In this document: piece by piece, positions 1 to 15,000 of the stretch | How positions within the stretch are numbered: position 1 is the first letter of the stretch | Layout: each line of letters starts with the position of its first letter | Assembly: GCA_013396655.1 (NCBI GenBank) | Contig: WBMV01000270.1 | Coordinates: 983,609 to 1,047,608, forward strand | Reading direction: 5' to 3' | DNA: 64,000 bases | Source: Campylorhamphus procurvoides | Taxonomy: Eukaryota > Chordata > Aves > Passeriformes > Dendrocolaptidae | The notes under the pieces: generated by a model | Database searches by the model: none | The model's input: only the letters and a program-made list of their open reading frames with translations | What the model was told of the DNA's origin: nothing | Translations under genes and position numbers: made by a program

Positions 1-3000
1 CAATTAAGTTAAATTAAACTCAGGTCATCTTTGTACATTTAACACTTTAGGCTAGTCAAAAAACAGTCCAACTTTTTTTACAGTACAGAAGAACTGGCAA
101 AAATATATACATTTAATATTTTGGTACTGAGTATGCACTAATTGTTAAATAAAAATTTTGTGTGAATATAAAATAAGTAAAATTTTTTACAAAGCAATTG
201 AGATATAAAAGTTCAGGGGAAAAAAAAAACAACAGAACAACCTAACATCAGAATAAGTAGGATGAAATAATATCGAAAAATACTCAAAATAGGAACATTT
301 GTTCTGTCCAATTATACATTGTACTTTGTTTTAAATATACAGAAGAATTAAATGGGTAGTCAAAAGTAGTACTTGAGCTACTACCTACAGGATCACTATT
401 TGTTTTAAGATTTTTTTCTCTATTAATTTAACAATGCAAATTTAACAATGGATTCTGCCCAATGATTGCCAATTTCAGCAGTGGCATTTTTGACAGAATA
501 GCCTGATTAGAAAATAATTGTACTTCTTTTCAGCTACTGTTACCTCACCCACACTTTTCATTTCCTATAAGGTACAGTGGCAAAACTGCGTCTTTCAACT
601 CTCCCTCTTTTATCTGATGTAGTGGATGACAGGTAATCTAGCTGAAAGTTCCTACAATTGCACCACCAGAAAAACACTGGCTGATGAAATCTGAGCAGTT
701 ATCACACTAACCATCACCTGTCAAGCCTCCTGCTTCAATTTAAGGGTGCATCAATTTTCTGAAGAGGAAATCAAGGGCAAAGAATAAAAGCGCTACAGAT
801 AAACACTGACAAAGGCCCTTTCTGGGTTTTTTTTATTTATGATGGGATGTACTATCATAGGTTGCTCTGTGAGGTTTTATCAACTGTCCTGATACATCCC
901 AGATAGCTTGGAATTCTTTAGCCATTGATGAAGTGCTATACTTGCACTTACTGAAAGGGCAGAAGATTTCTAACTGAAAATTACTTTCACTAAATACCAC
1001 AAAGATATTGAAGTCAGAAAGAGCAAGGAGATGGAACAAATGACAGCTGCATATAACAATGAACTTCTCTGTTCTCTGAGCTGGCAGACAAGGCTGATTA
1101 GAGTAAGAACATGAAACAATGTTTTCTTAAAGCCAGAGATCATATTGTGTAAACTGTCAGGTACAAAGAGTTCATACGTTCTCTGGAGTGAAATGGGAAC
1201 ACTTTTGCTGCTGACTGCATTTGCTATGTACTCACCCAGTTCTCCAAAGCAAACAGCTGTACAGCAGGGCCTTCTTACAGGCAGGGAAAAATTATGAATT
1301 TCTCAGGGAAGGGGAAAAAATGTCTCAATATCAAAGTGAGCCGAATTTAGGTTGAGAGCAAGTTATATTCAGGATCACTCACTTCAGTGGAATGATACTT
1401 TACAACATCAGGTCAGCAGTTGGCCTGACTTGTAGGTATAAATGATGTTGGCATTTTCAAATGTTCTTCCTTTTGCTTGTAAAATCAGCAGAGGGGCAGA
1501 ATCTCATGTCTAGCATGTCCCTTTGGTAACTTTCCTACGAGGAGAAGATGAAACAAGCAACATAAAGAGAAGTAATACCAAGAAAAACCCTCTCAGGTAG
1601 ATTCACATCTGGCTATGAATAGCTCATGAGCCCCTAATTTTATCCCAGAGCTTCCTAGTTTCTTCCCAATTACCAGAAGGGGATCAATAAGGTCTGTGTG
1701 TGACTTCCTGATTATTTCCACAGGTTTTCCACTGAACATGAACTATTGAAACGCAGGCAAGCTCTGTTCCAGTCCATAATAGAGGCTTGTGGGTGCATGA
1801 AAAGCACAAGATATTAGTTCATGAAAGGCTCTTTAAATCAGAGTGACCATTGTGGTTTTTTCCATTTTTTGTTACTTCTTCATTCATTTGTTCATATTTC
1901 AGTCCACAGTGAAGACAACAAATCTGGATAAATGCTACATGTAGTCAGTCATGCAAAAGCTAGCTGCTTTTCTCAGTACATGACATTCCAAGTTTGGGAT
2001 TCAACAAGGGATAATGTAGATAGATCAGTTCAATAAAGTTCACAGTTGTCACTGGATAATATTCTTACATTTTTGTCAGATCCCAAGGCAAGGCCCTTGA
2101 TCCTGAAAACTTTGTCAGGTGGTAAATTGCAAATTCTGCCAGTGTTACTTCCATCAGACGTACTTTAAACAAGCCAGCCTTCAATGAAAAAAGTGACTGT
2201 CACCTGTAAAGCCTGTAAATGCCCACTAACAACAGAGAAACACATTAGGAAAGCTTGAGCTTTATTGGTCTGAATTCATCAAGTAATTTGCACAAATCAA
2301 GAACTGAATCACTTGAAGAATAGTTGAGATAAAAACTCAGTAAAATGTTCACAAAGAATTAGGATTGCTCCTTGGCTGGATGACAATCTTTCTAAACAGA
2401 ACAACAGTAATTCCATCAAAAAGATTTCTCTCTTGGATTTCTCTAGTAATTCTTTGAACTTCAGCTCTCAAAGTTAAATGATTTCTCAAGAAGTCTAGCA
2501 TTACTATTCAGAAGGTAATTTTTACTTCTCATATTTGTGGAGAAAATTTGAAAACATTATTAGAGTTCAAACTATGAACTTCCAATTCAGAAAACAAGTT
2601 CAAAGTACCTAAGCTTTTTACTACATTTTAACTTTATTAATATTTTGAAGGATTGAAGTTTGAGTATTTAAAACGGAATCAACAAAACTATAAACAAAAA
2701 CCCCTGGTGTCTTGTAAGGGTTCCAGGTGAATATTTAATAAAGCTGATATGTATGATGTCATCTGGGGAAGGGAAGAGGAGGGGAGAGGAGGGTATTATT
2801 ATTCTGTGGAAAATCCTTGATTTTTGTTACCCAAACTCTGATGAGACTCCACCTTCCACAAGATGGGGAATTGCCTCTACACCTGCTATGCTGTTTAATC
2901 CATATCTCATGTAGCTGTGCTGCAGTGGACAGAGTACACATTCCCTTAATCCCACAGAAGAGTTTTACTGGAAAATGTGAAATATCAGAGAGAAGATTCA

Positions 3001-6000
3001 GTGAGATCCATGTACCATGTCTGCACTGAAAACACTGCAGTCCAGCAAGAACATTTGCAAAAGGGCATAAGGAAGTATTTCCAGACTGGGGAATGCAAAC
3101 TCCCCCAAACCCATGGCTAAGGTCTCTAAGGTGCTGGACTGTTTGCACCAGGATCCATATTCTCATCACTAGCAGCTGCAGACTTAGGCATCCAGGTATA
3201 GGGGTGTCTTGCAGCATGGTGTATAACATGCGTGGGAATAGATTTTGTAGGTCAGTTTACAATCTTCCTGGTTAGTTTTGGGGTTTTTTAATAGTGCTGT
3301 GTAATTTCTGGGTTGTTGAAACAGGTTGAGGAAAATCACCCACAAAGCAAAAGGAACATGGCAAAATGTTCCTGCAGTGTGTTGCCTTAATACATTTAAA
3401 TGATTTAATGACAAGTAGGGGATTACAGCAAAGCACAATGCATGCTGGAGGTAGCAAAGGACACCCGCTGCCTGTACTGTGAAATTCAAAATGGATTCCA
3501 GGAAGGGAGCACAATGCCAGGCTGCTTTAACTATTGCTCCTACTTCCTATACTATTATTACTGCTCACCAGTCTCGAAGTCTGAATGACAGTGGTCTGAG
3601 CCCTTTCAAACAGCAGCAAGAAGGTCAATTTTTGTAATGAGAAAATGGAAGTGGTGGTGCAGTGGATCGCTGAACCTTACCGTTTCTTCTATGATAAAGT
3701 AACAGTGCTCAATCAAATTATGGTGTAGGAACACAGTGACAACACTACCATGAAACACACAACAGATGAACTAACAAAAGCACTTAAATGTGTGTAAGAC
3801 CAGTGTGATATTGAAGCTAAGTTTGCTACTACTTTCACATTGCAGAATCACTGTAATCCCTGACCAGCACTATGTAAAGCTGTACACCAAAGGAAAATCA
3901 CGTTGCTCACAAAGCCACTTTTCTATCCTCGGTGCTTAGATCCCAGTTACACAGTAAATAAAATCTTTTGTCAGAAAGGCTTATTGAATGAACTATTCCA
4001 GAAAATTAAAATGCTTCATGTATACAAAACGCTGCTTTGATTACTACTTTAGCTCTGCTTGTTCTAGGACTTTGGAACTTACTGCAGGTGAGCAAGCCAG
4101 CAGGAATAACCTTTGAGGTTTTAAAATACTGTCAACAGATCTGCAATTATAGTACCCCAAGACCACAGTGTCTTTGTGCTTGTGCATAAAGCTTCCCCAA
4201 GGAACAAAAATTAACAGCTGTAAGCTACAACTATTTGACCCTTGAAGTCTTGCACAGTAGTTTAATGAGTTCAAAGTACCTCTGTATCCTATTCACCGCA
4301 TCTCCCCACTTTCAGATACAGTAATATTAAGGGTAATGCCTAGCAACAATATCCACATAGTCATCAGCTACACATTTTACTTTAATTTGTGTCCCTTTAG
4401 CAGCCTGAGTGACTCTAATGAAAGGGAGCAAACCTTAGCGCACAAAATCTATAAAAGAAATTATAGACATAATCAAGAATTCTGAAGAATAAAGCAACTA
4501 GCATGTCAGTAAAATAGTAAGAAATTATTTGGTACATCAGAAGTACCAGCTGATCACCATAAAATGAACATTATTTGCCCAAGCAGAAAACAGAAAAGGA
4601 GAACTAATTTAAAAGAGCTTGGTGATTTTCCTAAATTGCACTTTATCTAATAAGAATGATGGACAAACACCAGGTAGTACATGCAGGACACTTCCATTTA
4701 TAGACATATAGAAGAAATATAAAAATGGTGGATTAACTGGAGAAGATAAATAGCCATTAACCAACTCTGATGGATGTATCAAAACCTTCAAAAGAGATTT
4801 ATTCAGAAAAATTCTCTAACAAACCACTTAGCAGCCAATGTGCTGAGTAAACCTTTCTCGTGCAATCAGTCTATACTCTAAGGAATGGTTTTGACTATTC
4901 ATGCAATTTATTTACATTCAAGAATATGCTTTACTATTATGTCAAGCACTAAGAGCGAAAAGAAATGCCAGCCCCATGCTCTGATGTGTATTTTCCTGTA
5001 TTGGGGACCATCCTTGGTAGTCCCAACTGTCACAGGACGTCCCACCCCTCTCTGCAGTTCTTGGCTTTGATCAATTCAGAAAATGCAGATATAAGTGAAG
5101 CTTCTAAATTGCAAGATGGGCAATATTTCCTTAGCTTTCAGCCTGCTACAAAATTATCTAATTCCACATGCATACACAATTTTCACCTGATTATTTCTAG
5201 ATTATTTCAATAATTAATATAAAATATAATATGAAATAAACATTCATTTACAGTTCCAACATGTTCTGTGTTCTACTGAAATCAAAACACTTTAAGGAAT
5301 TTTGATTTTTATTAATTAAGAAATTCAAACTTACCAATCACTTTTGAACATCTCACTTAACCTCAGGATAATTATATTTAGAAAGCAATTTAGAGCCTTA
5401 CTTTCTGTCACAAGACTGGTGAAGACTTCAGTGGGAGATCTTCGTGTGTCTGACTAGAGCTTCCAGCTCTTAGGCAAGAGCTCATTTATTGACCTCATTT
5501 TCTCTATTTGTGCAAGACAACTTATTCTTTTTGTTTTCCTTTTACATGTTCTTTGTCTATGATGGAAATGGTGTGTTTATTTGCTCCTCCAATAGTACAC
5601 GGTGATTCCCTCTGGAAATCTTTAGGAAGCTTCAAGTGGGACATATGCTGATTTTTTTTAAATGGCACTGACTGGCTGAACAGCCCAGGTAGCTGAGCCA
5701 TGACACCATCTCCATTCCCTTGGCTTGGGAGGTTTGTCATTGTTCTCTTGGCATTCCCTCCCTCCAGCAGGCCAAGCTTGATGAAGAATTACAAGTTCAT
5801 TTAAGCACATATTAACAACTATAAGTCTGCTTTCATATGAAATTCTATGAAAGCTTCACTACTTACTATTTATGAAACATTTAAACCAGCATTAATACTG
5901 TGGTATTGCTAGTTTTGACAGTATCTAATAGATGTTTGTTGCTGACAAGAAAAGTTATAGTAAATGTTAAGAGGCGCATGCTGGAAGAACAACATATCAG

Positions 6001-9000
6001 ATATAATATTTGATTCTCTGAGTCACTTTTAAAAATATGGACAGTCATTTATTTTCCCATTCACATAACTAGAACAAGAATTCTTAATACAGACCTTCTT
6101 TACAGAGAGCTAACAAGCTGGATTTCCAGCCCCTACAGGCACTGCCAACCAGCTGCATGATTTGATTCTCCTTCTCACACAACATAATCAAGTCTTGGTT
6201 GTGCTTCTGTGTCACTGGGCTGGGTGCAACAGAAAAGCCTCTCTGGGACATTGTCTCCAAAAGGTATTAAATACATTTTTTCTTCTGAACATCCTGCACT
6301 CCAACTAAAATCAATGACAGCTGGAAGCAGTTACCAGTTCCAAGAGCTATGCTCTTAGCGACTTGCTAAATACCTCTCTATTGGTACAGAGGACAGCATT
6401 ATTTTTTAATTTCAAAGAAGCCAATATTCACTGAAAACTTGGTTTCTTTCTCTCTTCATTCTAAATCACCTCTCAAGATGACAATTCTCCTTACTAATAT
6501 TGATTTTATTTTTTGGAGATAGTAGTTAGAATATCTCCTTCTTTTTGAAAGCTCTATTAATCTGCAATTACTGTTTGTCATGCAAATAAGGTGCTTTTAC
6601 AGTACGTGTCCATTTATTTCTCAACTTTTGTACATGTATGTGTTTTGTTTCTGTTTCCTTAGTTAATCAAGAGGGATACCACTTAGAATTTGCCCCTTCT
6701 TTATGCTGAAAGTTAAGCTTGCTGTGAACCCTGATAGTTCTTAGAAGAAGGACTATACACACAGTGATGTCGCATTTAATCAAATTCCTCCGGGTTGATC
6801 CTACAAGACATGTGCACCATTTTGAAGCAGATTTTGTGACAGCCAAACTATGACTCAAGAATAAAAATATTTGAGAAATTTTGGTGCCAAGTTGATGCTC
6901 AGGTAGACAACAGGGCCTGATTTAATCTAATAGAAATTAGATTTAATGGATGACTGGTTGTAGGTCACAGGGACCACAGTAGAATCATCAGACAAGACAT
7001 TCTTTGTGCCTCAAAGGGATATATGTTTTACCTGCAATCTGCTTACTAGGTGCATTGTTGATAAAAACCGTGACCCAACACACAGCCTTGAAGCACACGC
7101 CTCTTTTAAGTGGTAGAGGATTGCCATGCTAGTGAAGTAGCTCCATGAATAATAGTATCAGTGAATCACAGTATTTCATTCACTGTTTGAATCCCAGGGA
7201 ATATGCAAGGCACACTCACCTCAGCTCCTGAGAATGCTGGTATTCTTATCTTTTTTGCTGAGTGCAAAGTCAGAGTTGCTGACAGTCCTCAAGACTCAGG
7301 TTGTAGTTTGTCTCTGTATGTAAAGTCAGAATTAGGGATTGCAGTAGACTCTGAGTCACCATTCAGCCCACATGGCTGCATTTTTATAGAAAACACGTGT
7401 TTTCCTTCAACACAGCTGCAACAGTCCTAAAGCAGTGAAGGAGAAAAGTCGGCTCTCTGTTCTTGTGGTGGGAAAAAGCAGAGATTTTAAAGTATAGCTG
7501 TAGCACCCTGAAGACTGGTATTTTACTACTGTTGGTTTGCCAGTTCAATGCCACCACTGAGATACCTGAGATATGATGCTGCAGCCATGCAACTGGTGTG
7601 TATACATAAAAAACCCTCCACAACAGTTTTCCCCCACTCCTATTTAAGGTGTTGGTTGGGGTTTTTTTAAGAATTACAATAATTACATTAGATTTTATTA
7701 AACACTGTTCTTTAAATCATCTTTAGGGCTTGTCTCCAGATCCAGGAAGCATGCATATTTCACTATCTTAATATTAATCTACTCTTTGAATTAAAAAAAA
7801 TACAGCAAGCTTGATACCAAATTATTCTTATCAGAGTCACCAAACAATATTTTAGTCTGAGAGACAGTTCTTGTTATTCCATATGCTCACACGTATTATT
7901 GCCAAACTGAACTGTGTCTTACTGGCTGGTAGGCTCAGAAATGTTATCCAGTCTCCTGGACAGTCCCACCCAAAATGAGAATTCAGGCCCATCAATGATA
8001 TATCAGGGACTGATATAGAATTGAATGATGAAAGTTTACATGACAGATGTGTGGCCTGTTCCTTTCATCCCACTGAATTTTTATTATAGGAGTCCAAGTT
8101 CATAGCGTGTCTTTGTAGCTCATTAGTCGTCATTGATGCCATGGTATATAACAGCAGGCAGGGGCTGGATGGGAAACAAGGGGTTAGAAACAAGATAAAG
8201 AAAAAATTCAGTAAGAGGTTTTTCAGCTGAGTGCACATCTTGATTCTTTGATACATTTCTGTCAAAGTAAGGAGAAAGTGAGGAGGGCAGCAAGCTGAAG
8301 AACACCATGCAAAATATAGATCACAACTAATATTTGAATAGAAAGACAGGGGTGCCACAGAGGTATAAAAAGCCCCATGAACATATATTCTTTTTTGTAG
8401 CCCAGAAGAGGAGTTAGCTGAGTAATGAACAGGTACAACTGGTGTTTGGCATCTGTTGCCATTTAAGAACACTGCTGGTCAACTTAAGCCAAGACACAAT
8501 CAGCTGCTGGACCATAAGCATTTTGCTGTCCAATGGGCAAACTCTTCCTCACCCCTTCTGCAGCTTTATTTCCTGAGGCTGTATTTCCCCACGTGGCAAT
8601 ACAATTCCTATTTCTTGACCTTCTCTTGGCTTTCTATTTCAATCCTATGCAAAGCTCCACCAATAAAATTCATAGCCCCTGCAGGTTCAATCAGTCCTCT
8701 CAAAAACCTTCTCCGTGCTTCAGAGAAGGAAACAAAATGCAGATTTGACTGTCCCATAAATCACAATTTTGTATGGTGCACATTTCTTTTCAAGGGAAGG
8801 GAGCAACAGTAAACTTTCCAAAGAGACTGTTCTGCTATAGCAGCTCATGTACATCTATGACTGGTGTGAACCTCATACAGCTTCTCCTGTGTCAAACAGT
8901 TTACTTCACAAAACTTCTACTCATTTGAAAAGCTAGCCTACCCATCAGCTTTGGCAAGGCCAGCAATTGCTCACAGGTCAAACAGCCTCCACATACTGCA

Positions 9001-12000
9001 AAACTATCATTGCTGATTGCATTAATAATCAGTCTATCCTTGTGTAGGAGAGATGAATTCCTTTTTAAAATAGCTTTGATATGAGATGTTTGATTGAAGG
9101 GAGTTTATAGAGCAAGACATAGGTATGTTTTCAAAGAGAAGAGAACAAATCATATGTGACAGACGTCAGTCATGTTACTTAATGCACTACTGGAAAGAAA
9201 CACACTTGAATGCTACAGGATAATAGTTTTACAGAGACATCTAGAAGAATACTAAACAGAGCATGCATAATGGACTCACAACCATTCAAATACATGCAAT
9301 TAGTAATCAGGGTTGCAAAGTGAATCTTCAGGACATCATGGCTTATCATCTGAAAGGCAAAGACATACCTCTTCAAGTTGCTTATATTCTTTGTTTCCTG
9401 TTTGCTTGGGAGGAAAGCTTGTGAGAATGCTGACAAACTTGGGACAATCTAACAAACCCTACAGTAAAGCATCCTCTGATAGCAGTGCAGGGAGGTAGAC
9501 AGCGTCAGACAAGATCTAGAATTATTTCCTTTGTCCCTTACCATGATCTGAATTTTATTTTGTGGAAGTTCCGCCACCAGAACCTTATGTCTTATTCATT
9601 TCTCCACCATGCCAGGTAATATACATCAAGAACAAGTTTTGCTCATTTTATATCAGCTTTGTTTCACTCAAGAAACCGTTCTTGTCTCCCTTTCTTAACC
9701 ACTGTATGAATCCCAGAGTACACAAAATGTTGAATAGTGAAGCAAATAGTGTTTTCTGAGCGGATAGAGCAAAGACCACAATAGTACCTGTCTTTACATA
9801 TAACATGGCACTGGCAACAACAGAGAGGAAGAGGACATAGCAGCTGCTTACCAGAGGGAACCAATTTTTGGAAAAGGCAAACATAAACAAGACAACATCT
9901 CACATTACCTTCCCTGAATAGGAACACTTGCCAACCTCTAGATCTATTTTAACCACCTGAGGCTTTGAATGGATGTTTGATTCTCTTTGGACAGACATCT
10001 AATTAAACTAGTACTGAAATGTATTTCGTCGATTAGGGAGAGATTTAAGAGAGATACTAAGAACTGTTTATCTGATGTTTTTATTCCCTAGCAATTGTAC
10101 AGGTCTATTATGGCTCTTAAGAGAAAGTGGTAGCAAGAAATGCAGTATCAGTCTATCAGCAGAGATACCAGCACTGCTCAGATAAAGGCCATCTTTCCAA
10201 TAGTCTATACATACACACACACTTTCTTTTGTAACAACTTTTACAAGGTGAATTCATGCCAAAGGTTTATTCTCAGGCTGTGTCAGCAACACAAGAACCA
10301 CACAGAATATCTGCTTCTTTTACTCTGAATGTGTATGAGAAAAAAAAAGGAGATTGCCAAATTTACTTTCCATTTTCCAGACAACACTTTTGTGTCTGAT
10401 TCCCTGAAAGGCTTCAGGTTGTCAAATATAAAATGAAAGGAGTACTCCTTGTACTTTCATTAGAAATTCTTAACTAATGACAAAATAATTAAGGCAGAGA
10501 ATATCTAGCTGTTCATTAAGTGCTCAGCAAAACAGCATTCAAAAATGAATGTCCATGTGGAATTCTTGTTACAGACACAAGCAGAAGTAGTGTTTGCTGC
10601 TGATATGCTTCCCATAACAAGTTTGTAAAAAATGCAAACACTTAAAACCTAGCAGATTCTGGAACAGACAGCATAGAGTGCCTGAATTATGATCTAGGAA
10701 CTGGGAACTAAAAGAGACCTGCTGGACCATGGGCTTCAGTCATAGTAAATCATCTTAAGGCATTATTTTCCATAAACATCTTGGAAGTATTTAAATACAA
10801 TCACACTGCAGTAAATTCCTCTTTTCTCATCATGCAGAGTATGAATTTAACTTGCAGAGTGAACCTTTTCCAGGGGTTATGTAGTGTATGAAGCTGGTGT
10901 CAATCAGAATCTTGTCTCACATGTTGAAGAAGCTGGAAAGGGCATACTGGAGAGTCAAAAGAATGAAGGACACACAAGGGCAGAGTCATGGTTAACAAAG
11001 TTGCTGCTGAAGAACAGTATTCTTTCTGTGACATTGTTCAAGTTCCAGAAATCAACATCACATTTTCTTCAATGTCTAGATCCATTTATTAACTTTTTTA
11101 ATGCCATTTCTACAACTTTAAAGTTGTACATGTCTTTGATATTTTTTTCCTCTACACAGGAAACAGACTAAATTTGTATAGGACTAGTGGAATTTCATTG
11201 CTCAGTAGCTATAAAATATTTTATTGAATGTGCAGTTTCACAAACACAAGCTCCAAAGAAATTATGAATATCAAACTTTTTAATCCCAGAATTATTTTAA
11301 AATCCAGATAAAATGGATAATCCCTGCACTTTCAATAAATTACATTCCACTAGGTTTCATAGACATGATTCCCATTCCTTTCCAGCTGTACACACTGTTC
11401 TGCCTTTCCCCAGTGATACCAAACTACAGCAACAAGAAAAAGAGAAAATTTAGCAAGTTTCTTGGATCTGCTGTGTGTACTGCCCTGTATGGAAGATCTT
11501 CATTCATGATATGTAAGAGGTCTTCCCAGCTCCCGCCAATTTAGATCCCCATTGCAACTCCACTGAAATGATGGAACAAGCTCTGTTGGTTTTAAATACG
11601 CTTTGAGTAGGGGTCTCAGTGGTTGTTTATTGGTTGAGTTAGTGCCGTTTTTCTTTGCTGTATTCATACATAATTCCTTGGAATAATATGAGCAAATTTT
11701 ACCTTTCATTGCTCTCAACATTTCCTCAAATTCTAATGCATTGCATTTGCTACAAATGCAGATATCTTTTTTAGCTCCATTTAATGTTCTGCCTGTGCAT
11801 TTAAACAGACCACTTTGTCAAATCAGTGAATTTGGTACAACCAGAGGACAATTTGTCGCCTCCTTCTGGGGTCCCCAAAGACATCAATTAACTCAAAGCA
11901 CAAGTTCTGACAGCACAAACAGGAAGAGTTAACCCCCCACAGTTATTCTTTATATTAGTCAATCCACCCTCCTCATTCCCTCCGTCCCTCTTCATTTTCC

Positions 12001-15000
12001 TTTCTAATGAACAGGGACAGATACCTCTTTCTACTGAGATACTTCCACTACAATGACAATTCACTGGCTCTCCCCAGGTGATTTACTTTTCAAGCAGTGC
12101 CCACTTATTGATCTCTTCTGTGACAAATTTCAACACATACACAGTCCTGGCAAACATTTCTGGAGATGAATCCTTCCTACTGTTCAAAGAGAAGCATTAT
12201 TTTTATGCAATATATTTCAATAAACAGTTTCTACTATAGAATCACTTTCAACAAACTATATAAGAATTTGCCTATTCAAGACAAGAAGTACAGCTGACAT
12301 TCTTACCTTTATTACTGCTTAAATATATATTTAGAAAGTTTAATTTGCATTGATATACTTCTAAACTTTAACTCTGAAAACATTGTGTTTTTTTAAACCG
12401 CAGAAACTTACTACTAGCTGATAGAGTATCTAATGCCTTAGAACTAGTTCAATTTATAAATTGATGGCAAACATGAGATGTCTTGTAGTTAAAGTTAGAG
12501 ATAAAAGTACTTTACAAGGAAGCCGCCCATGATAAAACATTTACTGAAAAAGAAACATTTGGTCCTTCCATTTACATACATTAAACGTTCTTACCAGCTC
12601 ACTCTGAGCAAGTTGCAGAAAAGAATGTCCCACATTACTATGGCAGTGTTGGGTATGATAAGTATTAGGGTCAAGTACTGATAATATGGCATTATTTAAT
12701 CTCAGAAAAACACCACCAGTCTTATTTTTTATGTTTTTCTTTATCAAACAGTGGCCAGTGATTTTACAAGACCTGGTATAAACATCTGTCTCTACGGTGG
12801 CACTAAATGCTGTTCATCTCCAATTCCCATTGTAAATACATAACATGAAGTACAGCCTTTTTCAAAATAGCTGATGCACAACTCTCTTATTATCAAGAAG
12901 AAATCTTCCATGAATTGTTCCTGAAATTCTCCTGATTATGTCAGCCCTTGCTACTCCCTGGAGAATCCTGGACCCTTTATAACCAGACCCTACTTCATGG
13001 CACCTAGCTGCCAGAATGAGAAGCATCCCTTGAATCAAAGTTCAACAAGAACAAATTATACAAACTGGATAGAATATATATAAATTTTATTTTTTTTACC
13101 TCTTTCTGCATTACTATATCTTTTGTTGGCACTGGCTGGTCATAAACCATGACCTTTCTAAAAACTAAGTTGTGCTTTTCCAGCAAAAATCATTCAGAAA
13201 ACATTTCTATGGCACCAGAACTCCATGTTCTTTAATTCTTTCTTTTCAAATGCTCCTTCTCATCTTATTCTTCAGCAGCATTTCCTTTTAATTGCTTGCC
13301 CCTTTCTTCTAGCCACAGGCTGAGCTTCCCTATCTTGCTTAGGCTCACTTAGCTCCATGATATATTGCTTCTTTCCTACAAGCTACACTGTACTTTGTTA
13401 CTCTGTCCTTCTCTCCCACCCTTTACATATACATTTTAAAGAAATCATTTCAGGCAATTTAGAAAGTCTTACTTCTCAGTAAGTACATCTTTCTCTTATG
13501 AATACTCCAACTGAAACAGTAGATCTTCTCACACAAAAAAGCTAAGAGAATTTTCCCCCAAAATATATCCCCTCTGCAAAGTTAGACTAAACTTTCCACT
13601 AGGAATGGCTCCTAAATCTGTATGTAATTCATCCTTATGATTAGCCTGGAAACAAACCATTCCACTGCCCCAAAACCCCAGAAATAGTGTAGCAGCAAGT
13701 TTAAACTTCATCAGTTAAATAAAATCAGGTTTTTCCTGGCGAAGAAAAGCTATAAAATGTTGAAATTAAAACTAGTTACTTATGTCAGAGTTGTTGGGTT
13801 TTTACTTTGGTTTTTTGTTGCCTGGGTATTTTTATTAAAGATTTGCTTCATTTTATTAAGATGGGGCTTTATCCTGGTTTAAATTATTAAGAAACTTTAC
13901 ACATTTTGAGCAAGTCCCCCTGATCTCCAGGCCCTATCTGAAAATCAAAAGCATGTAACAATCTGACAACTAGAGCAATAATAAACCATGAGAGCTTTTC
14001 ACCCCTCACCATCCCCAGTTGTATTATAATTGTATATGCCTTTAAATCATTACGAGCATTTTTCATTTGCATCCCTGTCAACCTTTCTAGGTTACTACTG
14101 GTAAAATATTTGACTGGAAGCTGTGTATAAACTTACTATGTATTGGGCAAGTTTTGGGCAACTTCTGCTTTTATTCCAAGCAAAAAACTATGCAGGGTTT
14201 TAGTTCAAAGCTTAGTTTAAATTTTGATTATTCACACCTAATTTTTAGAGTGATCTGAAACCCTGAAGACTTCAAATACCTTCAGATCATAAAATTAAAA
14301 CTTTTTATATTTTAAGGGGAACTTGCACAAACCTCCCAGCCTGTGTAATAGAGACAGTCTGGTTTTATTTCTTTGCAGGGCTATTTAAAGCAAAAGGCAA
14401 TCAGGAGGCTTTCAAAAGACCAAAGGTTTCTGCTCAATGTATGTCACAATGGGAGCAGAAAGTAAAAGTGGAGCTCCACTTTCTACCAAACCTGTTTTAC
14501 AGTCTGAGCCTCTGCACGGAACACGTGTCCTTTTGCAACATCCCTTGTCTTTACAGTCTGCATATGGCAGAGGGCCACAGCTTCCTCCGAAATTCACGTT
14601 TTCTACTGTAGCAAAATTTCTGAACCACTGCCAGCACTCATTCAAATGTGCTGCTATCCCTGTCCAGAAGCGCACACACCAGCCTACCCAGGCTGTTCAC
14701 AAGCAAGCAGAGGCAACAGTCACAGTGAGTAAGTCACTGAAGAAACTAAGGAATGCAGGTGAAAAGCACTCCAAGTGGGAGGTGACACATTTGAATGTGG
14801 TTTAATCTCAAGAAATCCAGTTTGGACATATCTTCTCTGAACTCTATATGACCTTTGTGGTCTATATCCCTTAGACAGGAAAGTTGAAGAAGAAATGGAG
14901 AGATCAGACTTCCTTCTTCCTGTCATTTCAGGAGCAACACATGATTAATTTCCTGATGTTTCATCTTCAGTATTTTTAACTTCCACTGCAACTAAATGCT

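Noticed and set aside
2759..3229. 156-codon minus frame, with an overlapping 101-codon frame up to 3489
   Set aside because: About the longest frame chance predicts in 64 kb; no domain, no promoter or CpG signal, and atypical composition.
7180..7200. GTTTGAATCCCAGG as a tRNA B-box
   Set aside because: No A-box or cloverleaf can be formed around it.
14412..14675. Cys-rich 87-codon minus frame resembling a small secreted peptide
   Set aside because: No signal peptide, cysteine spacing fits no family I know, and it overlaps a longer frame on the other strand.
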